Assembly (NCBI RefSeq): GCF_016865365.1
Contig: NZ_AP024469.1
Coordinates: 4,308,501-4,372,500, forward strand
DNA from: Geobacter sp. SVR
Lineage (GTDB): Bacteria > Desulfobacterota > Desulfuromonadia > Geobacterales > Pseudopelobacteraceae
Length of the DNA: 64,000 nucleotides
Reading direction: 5' to 3'
Shown: positions 20,018 through 27,085 of the stretch, one piece after another
How the letters are laid out: the number at the start of each line of letters is the position of its first letter
Numbering within the stretch: position 1 is the stretch's first letter
Notes under the pieces: model-generated
Database searches by the model: none
What the model saw: only the letters and a program-made list of their open reading frames with translations
What the model was told of the DNA's origin: nothing
Translations under genes and position numbers: made by a program

Positions 20018-20839
20018 TTACGGTGTGCTGTAGACATCAAAGCTCAGGGTCGGAAGGGTAGTTCCGCCCCCCGTAAAGATGGTCAATCCGAGGCTTGAGT
20101 TAGTGGGATCGGCCGCCATCAGATAGAGCGAGACGTTATCATTGGCTCCCCCGTTCGTAGCGCCGGTAATATCGCTCACGAAGCTGGAAGCCAGGTCAAG
20201 GTCGTAGCTGATGACCGCCTGCTTGTACCCGGTTTTGTCGGTGACCCAGGCGGGAGTGCTACAGTCGCTGTAGGTGCCTGTATAACCGCTGCCGCCATAT
20301 ATGTAGTGGGTATCCCAGGGGTAGGTGATCGCACTGCTGGTGAGCAGGTCATAGCTGGCCCAGCCGCTGAACCCCGATGTCGATGACGCGTAGACCGGAG
20401 CGGGAGTGGTTTGTGTCCAGGCGTCGTTGCTGACCCAGTAAATATTGAAATCGCCGGTGCCCCCATTAAAGCGGGTATTGTTGGCGTAGAGGGTGTACTG
20501 GAAGGTCAGTTTCGGGTTCTGGATAGTCCAGTTGCCGGCTCCGTAAGTGCTGTTCAGCGCAGCCACCGTCGAGCCGACGTTGAATTTGAGGGTGACGTTG
20601 GCGGCCAAAGCCTGGTTGTGGTTCATGTTGTAACCGTCCTCACCCTGGAGCCCCGACGCGCCGCCCGACCAGGTGGACGTATCGCTCATGATCATGCAGG
20701 TGGTTGAGGTGCCTGAGTGATTGCCACCCGCGCTGACTGCAAAACTTTCCGACGTCAGGTATGTGCCGCCATATGCAATCGAGGCCATGGAAACGACAAC
20801 GGCAGACATTGCTGCAAACAGCAAAAAGCGTTTTCTCAT
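20018..20839 (-). CDS. Secreted protein of the shared beta-domain family
   Basis: The 273-aa protein has the signal peptide MRKRFLLFAAMSAVVVSMA, cleaved near AYG. The body resembles the ~230-aa domain inside the 601-aa and 2642-aa proteins. Common features are an early CMIMSDT-type strand, a YGAGNW segment, a middle with a mature strand set and a late LYLMAADPTN strand. It has no anchor, Ig or dockerin domain. It may be a free-standing version of that domain. The ATG at 20839 has AAAGGA eight bases upstream; the open frame extends further 5' but without a start. It is flanked by inverted 29-bp repeats. The function is unknown. Confidence 0.65.
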   Translation of the reverse strand: MRKRFLLFAAMSAVVVSMASIAYGGTYLTSESFAVSAGGNHSGTSTTCMIMSDTSTWSGGASGLQGEDGYNMNHNQALAANVTLKFNVGSTVAALNSTYGAGNWTIQNPKLTFQYTLYANNTRFNGGTGDFNIYWVSNDAWTQTTPAPVYASSTSGFSGWASYDLLTSSAITYPWDTHYIYGGSGYTGTYSDCSTPAWVTDKTGYKQAVISYDLDLASSFVSDITGATNGGANDNVSLYLMAADPTNSSLGLTIFTGGGTTLPTLSFDVYSTP

Positions 20840-20884
20840 TGGTAGTATCCTTTCATTGCGGACATTTTTTTTGATTCGTGCTCT

Positions 20885-20913
20885 GTAGCGTCTGGTTAGT
20901 AAAGTGCAGAAAC
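20885..20913 (+). repeat. 29-bp repeat, copy 2 (inverted relative to copy 1)
   Basis: This copy lies 46-74 bp upstream of the start of the 273-aa secreted protein. The three differences from copy 1 fall in the middle of the repeat. It is either one end of a cassette or a regulator site in the opposite orientation. Confidence 0.8.
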
Positions 20914-21150
20914 CGAGGACTCTAAGATTGAATCGTGTGCATACAGTTGAGCGCGACCCCTTCCGTAGGCTTGGCATGGTGCCACACGGCGGACGCCTGG
21001 TTATATATCCACATATATAACGATAGATACGTGACAGCCGACCTATAACCGGCGCTATAAACCACCAAAGAATCAAGATGGATCGATATATAGTTTTATA
21101 TATAACGATGGGCGCATTATGTCGCACCTGACGTATAATGTACCGATGGG
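20914..21150. other. AT-rich non-coding region with two palindromes
   Basis: No gene is seen. Two palindromes share a TATATAACGAT half: GTTATATAT-CCAC-ATATATAAC at 21000-21021, and a longer imperfect one at 21082-21109. A further IR, TGGCATGGTGCCA, lies at 20971-20983. The AT content contrasts sharply with the GC-rich surroundings. This may be the upstream control region of the secreted-protein gene at 20018. Confidence 0.6.
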
Positions 21151-21327
21151 TTAAAGAGTTCCGTTCTGCTCCCGGAGGTGCCCATCCAGGCTGCCCGGGC
21201 CAGAGCGCTGCGCCGGTGACCCGTCCCAGAAACGTGACGCGGCCTGTACCGCAAACCCTGAAGCGGCCACCCTGAAACAGGCTCCGTACAACACCTCCAG
21301 CAGGCCTGCGGGATTACTCCAGGACAT
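21151..21327 (-). CDS. Possible 58-aa protein overlapping the end of tonB
   Basis: A short frame starts at ATG 21327, inside the last codons of tonB, and ends at 21153-21151. The product begins MSWSNPAGLLEVLYGACF and has an amphipathic start and a polar C-terminus. A weak GGTGG precedes the ATG. The 14-bp overlap with tonB would allow translational coupling. No family is recognised and it could be chance; it is listed because it fills an otherwise empty stretch after tonB. Confidence 0.25.
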   Translation of the reverse strand: MSWSNPAGLLEVLYGACFRVAASGFAVQAASRFWDGSPAQRSGPGSLDGHLREQNGTL

Positions 21328-22081
21328 AATCCACCGGGATCATGAGCCGCGCACTTACCGGCGGTGGGGGAAACGGCGCGGCCCGGCCCACGGTTTCCAA
21401 TGCATCGCTGTCCAGCAGGGGGCGCATGCTGCTGCGGGCCACCCGCAGTTCGGAGATGCTGCCGTCCGGCAGCACCTGGAACGACACGACCACCCTCCCG
21501 CTCCACCCCATGCGGAGCGCCTGACGGGGGTAGCGCAGTTCCCTGGCGACCAAATCCCGGATGTAGGCAAAATGCTCCTTCAGGTAGTGTCTCTGCAGAG
21601 TTTCCGCCGTTTTAGTTCCGCCGGCCCCGTTACCCACGAATTGAACCGTTGCCGTTGGCGAGGCCGCATTGCCCCGCTCAGACGCAGCAGTTCCGGCTTG
21701 AACGGCCGGTCCGAGCGCTCCGCCGGCCACCGGCTGAGACGGTGACGGCGGAACCGCAACTGGAGATGGAGACGGAACCGGGGCTGCCGGCGATGGCGGC
21801 GTTACTGTGGCGGCCGGTCCAATCGTTCCCGCTGTCCGCGATTCCGAGCGAAACACCCTCGGGTTCGACCCTGATGGCGGTGGAGCCTGTCGTTGCCCGG
21901 TTCCTCCCATTGCCCCGGGGGCCAGGGTCAGATCAATTACCGGCAGCTGCCGGGTTTCAGGCCGCTGGAGCATCAGCCCTGCCGCTATCCCTGCCGCGGC
22001 ACAATGGATCAGCAGCGAGCCGCACAGCGCTCCGGCACCGTGCGTGGCTTCAGTCCTGCGACTTTTAGGACGGATGCGCAT
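21314..22081 (-). CDS. tonB: TonB energy-transducing protein
   Basis: The 255-aa TonB-family protein has an N-terminal membrane anchor (GSLLIHCAAAGIAAGLML, ~21-38) and a long Pro-rich periplasmic linker (~60-150, with PPSPAAPVPSPSP). The TonB C-terminal domain spans ~165-255 (YPRQALRMGWSGRVVVSF, LPDGSISELRVARSS, ending VDYVLE). It transmits proton-motive force from ExbBD to outer-membrane receptors such as the one at 7.0 kb. The exbB and exbD genes are not in the window. Its promoter region is a nif-type sigma-54 promoter plus terminator leader, identical in key parts to nifH, so it is predicted to be expressed during nitrogen fixation. Confidence 0.9.
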   Translation of the reverse strand: MRIRPKSRRTEATHGAGALCGSLLIHCAAAGIAAGLMLQRPETRQLPVIDLTLAPGAMGGTGQRQAPPPSGSNPRVFRSESRTAGTIGPAATVTPPSPAAPVPSPSPVAVPPSPSQPVAGGALGPAVQAGTAASERGNAASPTATVQFVGNGAGGTKTAETLQRHYLKEHFAYIRDLVARELRYPRQALRMGWSGRVVVSFQVLPDGSISELRVARSSMRPLLDSDALETVGRAAPFPPPPVSARLMIPVDYVLE

Positions 22082-22285
22082 CGATGCTCACTTCCCGCCA
22101 CGGGCTTCTTTCTTCTGCCGCACCGTCTCACTCCCACTCGTGCGACTGCTTGTCATGGAGCCGTCGACTGGGGTTCTTCCTTCATATCTCTTTTATGCGG
22201 CCTTTTCAGGCAACCCGTGGCCGCAGCAGGGTCAACCGGGTCCGGGGTGAATGGGTATCCCATCCCGCCGAGTGGCCAGGACAAC

Positions 22286-22321
22286 AAAAAAAGCGCCCCC
22301 ATGGCTGTGAATGGCGGCGCC
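22286..22321 (-). terminator. Intrinsic terminator in the tonB leader
   Basis: The minus-strand stem GCGCC-GCCAT pairs with ATGGG-GGCGC across a TCACAGCC loop and is followed by seven T. Confidence 0.85.
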
Positions 22322-22356
22322 TTTGCCAGAACTCTCTGGAGAGTATCTATAGTATC
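22286..22356 (-). promoter_or_regulatory. Antitermination leader upstream of tonB
   Basis: The hairpin GGC-AAAGGC-GCC (22316-22327) and the following terminator share the same core as the nifH leader over more than 25 bases. An upstream hairpin ACTC-TCCAGA-GAGT parallels the ACTC/GAGT stem of nifH. The tonB ATG is about 205 bp further downstream; the only frames in between are too short to call. Confidence 0.8.
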
Positions 22357-22366
22357 GCCAGCATAA

Positions 22367-22382
22367 TGCATTGGCCATGCCA
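22367..22382 (-). promoter_or_regulatory. Sigma-54 promoter upstream of tonB
   Basis: TGGCATGGCCAATGCA has exact GG-N10-GC spacing and shares TGGCATGG with the nifH promoter. The predicted start is near 22356. Confidence 0.85.
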
Positions 22383-22545
22383 AATGCATAAAACAGCCGA
22401 AATCAGGCTCTTGGATGCCGTAGAAAGGCAGATCGCGGATCTTACGTGCAGCATCTGCCCATATTCTGTGCAACGAGTTCCGTTAGAGATGGCATGGCAG
22501 AAAAGTCATGAAGGGAGGAGGAGACAGGAAGAAGGGGGAGAATAT

Positions 22546-23823
22546 CTAAAGCCTGACCAGGTGTACTGCGCAGGATATGCACGGGTCATAGGCACGCACC
22601 AACTGTTCGAGGGAGGCTGTTAATTCCCGCCCATCCGCACCCTCCATCTGGCAGGCCAGGGCGAGCAGGTCCCGTTCCATGGCAGCCTGATTGATGGCGG
22701 TGGGAGTGATGACATCGGCTTCGGTGCAGATCCCCCTGCTGTCGAATCCGTAGCTGTGGATCAGAACTCCGCGCGGCGCTTCTATGGCGGCACTTCCCTG
22801 CCCCCTGCCGATGGCGAATGTGGCCGGTTCCTCGCGGCTGAAGCCGGCTTCCAGCAGGGTGTCGACAACCTCAAGGGAACGCTCCACCGCCAGGATCAGC
22901 TCAAGAGCCTGGGCCAGGTTGTTGGCGCGGATATCGCCGCCGGACAGCACGGGGCGGAACTCGCTGAAGGCGGCGGCAGCCGTGGTCGAAAGGCGCAGGC
23001 CGAGATTGAGCCGGGCCAGTGCCCCCACGGTGGGGGCTTCACCGTCGATCAGCACCGTCTTGGCATTGCCGCTTTCCGGCAACCGTTCCGACAGGGCCGT
23101 CCTATAGGAATCGGCCGGGATCCTGCGCCCGTTCCCCATGACCAACCCCTCGCCAAAGAAAGGTACAGTATCCGGCTTAAGGGCGAGATAGCGCGGAGCC
23201 GGAAGTACGCCCCCCCCTGCCTGGGGAAGGGCCGCGAACAGCCTCAAGGCCGCATGCGCCTCGGGCAGTGCGGATTGCAGCGCCTCTTTCAACATCAACA
23301 GCCCTTCCCGGTTCACCGGTTTTCCCATACCCCCCGGGATCAGGGTTACCGGATGGATCAGCCTGCCACCCACCGTTTCCTGGATCAGGTTGCCGACCCT
23401 CTTGATCCGCAGCCCCATTTTCAGTTCCTCCGGGGCCTTGTCCGCCAGGCCGGAGAGGCCGGCAACCCTGAAACAGTCGGGGAGCACCAGGCAGAAGAGA
23501 TGCATGGCATGGCTCTGGATGTGCCCGCCATACAGAATCAGTTCCCGGAAGAGCCTGGTCTGCTCGCTTGTCGGGGCATTCATGGACTTTTCGATGGCCT
23601 GCAGGGCGCAGATGCGGTGTACGGTGGAGCAGAGGGAGCAGATGCGGCAGATGATCTCCGGCACCTCGACATGGCTTTTGCCGGTGAGCAGCGACTCGAA
23701 GAAACGGGGGGATTCGAAGAGCGAGAGACTGACCCGGCTCACCTTCCCGCCGTCCAGGGAAACCGTGATGCGGCCGTGCCCTTCCACGCGGGTGATCGGT
23801 TTTATCTCAACTGCGCTGCTCAT
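22546..23823 (-). CDS. hydA: NiFe hydrogenase large (alpha) subunit
   Basis: The 425-aa large subunit of a cytoplasmic NiFe hydrogenase has the proximal nickel motif RICSLCSTVH (near residue 60) and the distal motif DPCISCAVH near the C-terminus. A tail of only four residues (LVRL) follows the final His, where the maturation protease normally cuts. The usual glycine in RxCGxC is replaced by serine. The start at 23823 (MSSAVEIKPITRVEG) has GGAG upstream and overlaps the small-subunit gene by 17 bp. It is the last gene of a beta-gamma-delta-alpha operon, the gene order of archaeal sulfhydrogenases (group 3b), which couple H2 to NAD(P)H. Confidence 0.9.
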   Translation of the reverse strand: MSSAVEIKPITRVEGHGRITVSLDGGKVSRVSLSLFESPRFFESLLTGKSHVEVPEIICRICSLCSTVHRICALQAIEKSMNAPTSEQTRLFRELILYGGHIQSHAMHLFCLVLPDCFRVAGLSGLADKAPEELKMGLRIKRVGNLIQETVGGRLIHPVTLIPGGMGKPVNREGLLMLKEALQSALPEAHAALRLFAALPQAGGGVLPAPRYLALKPDTVPFFGEGLVMGNGRRIPADSYRTALSERLPESGNAKTVLIDGEAPTVGALARLNLGLRLSTTAAAAFSEFRPVLSGGDIRANNLAQALELILAVERSLEVVDTLLEAGFSREEPATFAIGRGQGSAAIEAPRGVLIHSYGFDSRGICTEADVITPTAINQAAMERDLLALACQMEGADGRELTASLEQLVRAYDPCISCAVHLVRL

Positions 23824-24562
23824 AATTCCACTCCGGGTAAAAGCGTTGCATGCGGCTGACAATTTCATCCCTGCCAAAGCCCTTTTCCAGCAGCAGTTCT
23901 ACCTGGGCAGCAACATTGGCCTCGACCACCGGTCCGCGGCACCCCTCGCACGAGATCCCCACCGTCGGGCAGCGGGCATTGCAACCGGCCTGAATCAACG
24001 GCCCCAGGCACATCTCGTCACGCTCGATCAGCAAACAGAGGTTTTCCCGGATGCGGCACTCGGTGCAAACCGGGCAGGAAGGGAATACCGGGAAGGTTCC
24101 CCGCCTGAGGGAGGCCAGGGTCGCCACAAGCTCCCCTTTTTCAGGGGGGCAGCCGGTAATGGCGAAATCGACTTTGACAAAATGGTGGAAAGGCTGCGGA
24201 TTGAACGTTTTCAGGGCATCTCCCGCTGGGCCGTAAACCGCCGCGGCCAGGTCCCGCCTCGACTCGTGGTTCTTCATGGCTGCGATGCCCCCCCATAGGG
24301 CGCAGGTGCCGAAGGCCACCAGGAGGCGGCTGCAGTTGCGCAAACGGATCAGCGTTTCCAGATCTTCGGGAGTGGAAACGGCCCCTTCCACGAAGGCCAC
24401 GTCGATCGGACCGGCAATCGTGCGCTCCGTATGTCCTATGGGAAAGTACTCGATGCTGAAATGCCGCACGATCTCCAGCAACTCCTCTTCGCAGTTCAGA
24501 AGCGTCAGCTGGCATCCGGAGCAGGCGGTCAGCCCGGCTATGGCGATGGCCGGTTTGCTCAT
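23807..24562 (-). CDS. hydD: NiFe hydrogenase small (delta) subunit
   Basis: The 251-aa small subunit begins MSKPAIAIAGLTACSGCQLT. Its CSGCQ pair and the later GTCALWGG, GCPPEKGEL and C-rich segment (SCPVCTECRIRENLC) supply iron-sulfur ligands. There is no Tat signal, which agrees with a cytoplasmic enzyme. Its ATG overlaps the gamma-subunit stop as ATGA, and its own 3' end overlaps the large-subunit start by 17 bp, so the four genes are tightly coupled. It relays electrons from the NiFe site to the flavin subunit. Confidence 0.9.
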   Translation of the reverse strand: MSKPAIAIAGLTACSGCQLTLLNCEEELLEIVRHFSIEYFPIGHTERTIAGPIDVAFVEGAVSTPEDLETLIRLRNCSRLLVAFGTCALWGGIAAMKNHESRRDLAAAVYGPAGDALKTFNPQPFHHFVKVDFAITGCPPEKGELVATLASLRRGTFPVFPSCPVCTECRIRENLCLLIERDEMCLGPLIQAGCNARCPTVGISCEGCRGPVVEANVAAQVELLLEKGFGRDEIVSRMQRFYPEWNYEQRS

Positions 24563-25407
24563 AGAGCCCCCTTGATCCCTGCGAGGTCGCTGTAGCGGAA
24601 AACCGGCCCGTCGCTGCAGCAGAAGAGGTCCCCCACAGCGCAATGGCAGCAGAGCCCCACACCGCACTTCATTCTGCGCTCCAGCGAAAGAAAGATGCGC
24701 TCGGCCGGGATGCCCAGCCCCTGCAGCTCATCGATCAGGCAGCGGTAGAGCGGCGGGGGACCGCACACGGCGGCAACGGTGCCTGCCGCAGCGAAATTGA
24801 TCCCCTTCAGCAGGGTCGGCAGAAGCCCCGTATTGCAGATCAGGCCCTCGGGGGGCTGATCGCTGGCAAAATCCACCGTCAGAAAGAGATGCATGTCCCG
24901 CCGTCCGGACAGTTCGGCCAGTTCCTCCTTGAACAGGATTGCCGCCGGTTCCCGGGCGCCGTACATCAGGGCGATTTCGCCGAATTCCCCCCGGCGTACG
25001 AGGATGGTGTGCAGCAGCGAACGCAGTGGAGCGATGCCGAGACCGCCGGCCAGCAGCAGGATATTCCGCCCCCCCCACTCGGACAGCGGGAAGCCGTTGC
25101 CGTACGGTCCACGGATACCCACCCGTTCGCCGGGTACGAGACGATGCAGCATGGTGGTCACATGTCCCACCCCCCTGACGCATACCTCCAGCATGCCGTC
25201 GCCTCGCTGGGCCCCGGCCAGGGAAATAGGGGCTTCACCTGCACCAGGAACCGAGAGCTGGACAAACTGCCCCGGATTGAAGCGAAAACGGGCATGGTCA
25301 TCGTTCTCCGGACGCAGGCGGTAAAAGACGGTGTCCGGCGACAGCGGACGCCGTTCGTCGATGACGGCCGGGAAAGGGACTATGTCGGCATCAGCTCTCT
25401 GTTGCAT
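24559..25407 (-). CDS. hydG: Hydrogenase gamma subunit (FAD/NAD(P)-binding)
   Basis: The 282-aa protein is of the ferredoxin-NADP reductase fold. The FAD-binding part has FNPGQFVQLSVPG (~43-55) and the nucleotide part has LLAGGLGIAPLRSLL (~117-131) and VCGPPPLY. A [2Fe-2S] site at the C-terminus is formed by CGVGLCCHC with a later CC. This is the standard diaphorase-like subunit of group 3b hydrogenases and of dihydroorotate-dehydrogenase-type electron-transfer proteins. Operon context settles the role. It overlaps the beta gene by 17 bp. Confidence 0.9.
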   Translation of the reverse strand: MQQRADADIVPFPAVIDERRPLSPDTVFYRLRPENDDHARFRFNPGQFVQLSVPGAGEAPISLAGAQRGDGMLEVCVRGVGHVTTMLHRLVPGERVGIRGPYGNGFPLSEWGGRNILLLAGGLGIAPLRSLLHTILVRRGEFGEIALMYGAREPAAILFKEELAELSGRRDMHLFLTVDFASDQPPEGLICNTGLLPTLLKGINFAAAGTVAAVCGPPPLYRCLIDELQGLGIPAERIFLSLERRMKCGVGLCCHCAVGDLFCCSDGPVFRYSDLAGIKGAL

Positions 25408-26386
25408 TCTCTGATTCCCCGAACAGTTCCAGAAGATCGATCTTCACCGGACACACCTCGCGGCAGCGCCCGCAGCCGACGCAGGAGAGCATCCCCCGTG
25501 TGGGCCCGAACCCCAGATATTTGTGGCGGTAACGATAATGGAAGCGCTCCAGGCGGCTCTTGCGGAAATTGACGCCGCCTGCTACCTCGCCGTGGGTCTT
25601 GAAGAGGCAGTTGTCCCATTCGCGTATTCTCCGGGCGGTTTTTCCATCCAGGGCGCCCTGCTCGCGGATATCGAAGCAGTAACAGGTCGGACAGCAGAGG
25701 GAGCAGGCGCCGCAGGAGAGGCAGAGGCCGGCGAACTTTTCCCACAGCGGGCTTTTTTCAAACATTTCGCCGCGGGCCGTGGCCTGACGGATGGTTTCCG
25801 CCGCACCGCAGGTTCGCTCCGCCGCCGGGAGAGCGTCGCCTTTTGTCAGACAGGGGGCCAGCTTATCCAGGATGGCCCGTCCTTTGGGGCTCCAGGCCCG
25901 CACGTCGAATCCGGCGGCACCGGAATGCATGAACAGATCGCAGCCCCGTATCCCGTCTGCTGCCGGCTCGCCGCAAAAGCAATATTCGTCCGGTTCGCAG
26001 GAAAGACCGATCAGCGTCAGTGCCTGACGCCTGGCCCGGTACAGGGGGTCGGCCGCATATCCCAGAAAGACCCGGTCAAGATAGGCGATCCCCTGCAAGT
26101 CACAGGGGTGCAGCCCCAGTAGCACGATTTCGGGACAGGCTGGTGAAGGCGATTCGAATCCGCGCTCCGGATCGAAGATAAGAATGGTTTCGCGTGGGGG
26201 AAGCAGGTACTTTTTAGGGGGGATCAGGGTGCGGCGATAATAAAGACGCAGGTCCGTGACAGTAGTGATCGTTCCGAAGGCCGGCACTCTGCTGTCAGTC
26301 AGGAGCGGACCATGCACCTGGCCAAAGGAGGCGAGAATTTCCAGGAACTCAGGCAGCAGATCGTGCTTGAGAAAATTCGTTTCCAT
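25391..26386 (-). CDS. hydB: Hydrogenase beta subunit (4Fe-4S electron transfer)
   Basis: This is the 331-aa iron-sulfur subunit. Two ferredoxin-type cluster motifs lie near residues ~215-235 (CLSCGACSLCCPTCYC) and ~305-320 (CVGCGRCREVCPVK). Another Cys-rich patch, CEPDEYCFCGEP, is at ~130. It resembles the HydB/AsrA family that links the NiFe subunits with the flavin subunit. The start at 26386 is chosen because GGAGG lies six bases before it. It is the first gene of the operon, with a sigma-70-like promoter just upstream. Confidence 0.88.
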   Translation of the reverse strand: METNFLKHDLLPEFLEILASFGQVHGPLLTDSRVPAFGTITTVTDLRLYYRRTLIPPKKYLLPPRETILIFDPERGFESPSPACPEIVLLGLHPCDLQGIAYLDRVFLGYAADPLYRARRQALTLIGLSCEPDEYCFCGEPAADGIRGCDLFMHSGAAGFDVRAWSPKGRAILDKLAPCLTKGDALPAAERTCGAAETIRQATARGEMFEKSPLWEKFAGLCLSCGACSLCCPTCYCFDIREQGALDGKTARRIREWDNCLFKTHGEVAGGVNFRKSRLERFHYRYRHKYLGFGPTRGMLSCVGCGRCREVCPVKIDLLELFGESENATES

Positions 26387-26412
26387 CGGTTCCTCCGCAT
26401 GAAGGCCGATCA

Positions 26413-26440
26413 ATCATAGCAGGAAGAACGATCTACGCAA
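26413..26440 (-). promoter_or_regulatory. Sigma-70-like promoter of the hydrogenase operon
   Basis: On the minus strand TTGCGT (-35) and TATGAT (-10) are 16 bases apart, about 27 bp before the hydB start. No sigma-54 site is seen here. Confidence 0.5.
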
Positions 26441-26538
26441 AGCATTGGCGCTCTCCCGGGTATGAATTTCTCAATCAATCTTCCATGAAAGAGGGCCGGC
26501 GGATCGAGAAGCGACCCTGGCCGGCCCATTCCGAAAGA

Positions 26539-26850
26539 TCAGCTGAATCCCGCCTCTTTCCAGGCATCTATTCCCCCTTCCAGTGCCGAAACATTGCGAT
26601 AACCTTTTCCCGCGAATTCCTCTGCCCGACCGGCAGACGTGTGTTCCTGCGGTCATTTGCAGTAGAAGATCAGCTCCTGGTCTTTGGATATGCCGGGAAG
26701 CCTGGCAGTGAGTTCGCCCAGAGTGAGGGCGCCTTCCAAACGCATCCGTTCGCACATGTCTTCGCTGTCGTAGGCACAGATGAAGAGCGCCTGGCCTGCC
26801 TGCACCCTGTTCTGCGCTTCCTGTGGTTTTATCCTTCTGGCCTCGGCCAT
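26539..26850 (-). CDS. Rhodanese-like selenoprotein (in-frame UGA)
   Basis: The frame opens at ATG 26850 (GGAG seven bases upstream) and gives 65 residues ending DQELIFYCK. It then meets TGA at 26655-26653 and continues in the same frame for 37 more residues (PQEHTSAGRAEEFAGKGYRN...GGIDAWKEAGFS) to a second TGA. Both halves together make one 103-aa single-domain rhodanese, with the UGA in the active-site loop two residues after Cys64. A hairpin with a GGTCG loop follows the UGA by 21 nt, fitting a bacterial SECIS. Reading UGA as selenocysteine is therefore more likely than a broken gene. The probable role is sulfur or selenium transfer. It lies between nifV and the hydrogenase operon. Confidence 0.82.
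26610..26655 (-). promoter_or_regulatory. Candidate bacterial SECIS element
   Basis: Directly after the UGA, the RNA can pair CCGC (26652-26649) with GCGG (26613-26610) as a lower stem. TCTGCC pairs with GGCAGA as a six-bp upper stem closing a GGTCG loop (26631-26627). A GGU in the apical loop and a UGA-to-loop distance of 21 nt are typical of bacterial SECIS hairpins. Confidence 0.7.
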
Positions 26851-26975
26851 CCTCTTCTCCTTTCGCTCCGTTTTCGGCCTGCTCGCGCCTGAATCCGCGA
26901 CAGGCACTGCCGGAATCTCCGGCAGAACCGGAGCCGCTGCTCTTTCCATAGGCAGCGGTTTTTCTTCGCGAAAGT

Positions 26976-27023
26976 CCCCCTGCCGCGAATGTCACGGATG
27001 GGGTTACGGAATGCGGCAGGGGG
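26976..27023. repeat. Perfect-arm inverted repeat downstream of nifV
   Basis: CCCCCTGCCGC at the left and GCGGCAGGGGG at the right are exact complements around a ~26-bp centre. There is no T-run on either side, so it is a stabilising hairpin or a weak terminator between nifV and the rhodanese gene. Confidence 0.6.
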
Positions 27024-27085
27024 GGTACAGGTTCAGGTATACGTAAAGAGTAACAGAGATATGGGAGGGCGCCAGTGCAGAGGGA

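Noticed and set aside
20914-20999. Cyclic-dinucleotide (GEMM) riboswitch considered upstream of the secreted-protein genes
   Set aside because: The conserved GCAAACC and tetraloop-receptor segments were not found on either strand.
21151-21313. Riboswitch (cobalamin type) considered in the region downstream of tonB
   Set aside because: I could not find the B12-box core or a convincing multi-stem layout on either strand.
22153-22473. 106-residue frame on the minus strand upstream of tonB
   Set aside because: It overlaps the sigma-54 promoter, leader hairpins and terminator, and resembles no protein family.
26539-26655. Rhodanese considered as a pseudogene with a nonsense mutation
   Set aside because: The frame after TGA stays open and family-like to its natural end, the TGA is at an active-site position, and a SECIS-type hairpin follows; a random nonsense change would not explain all three.
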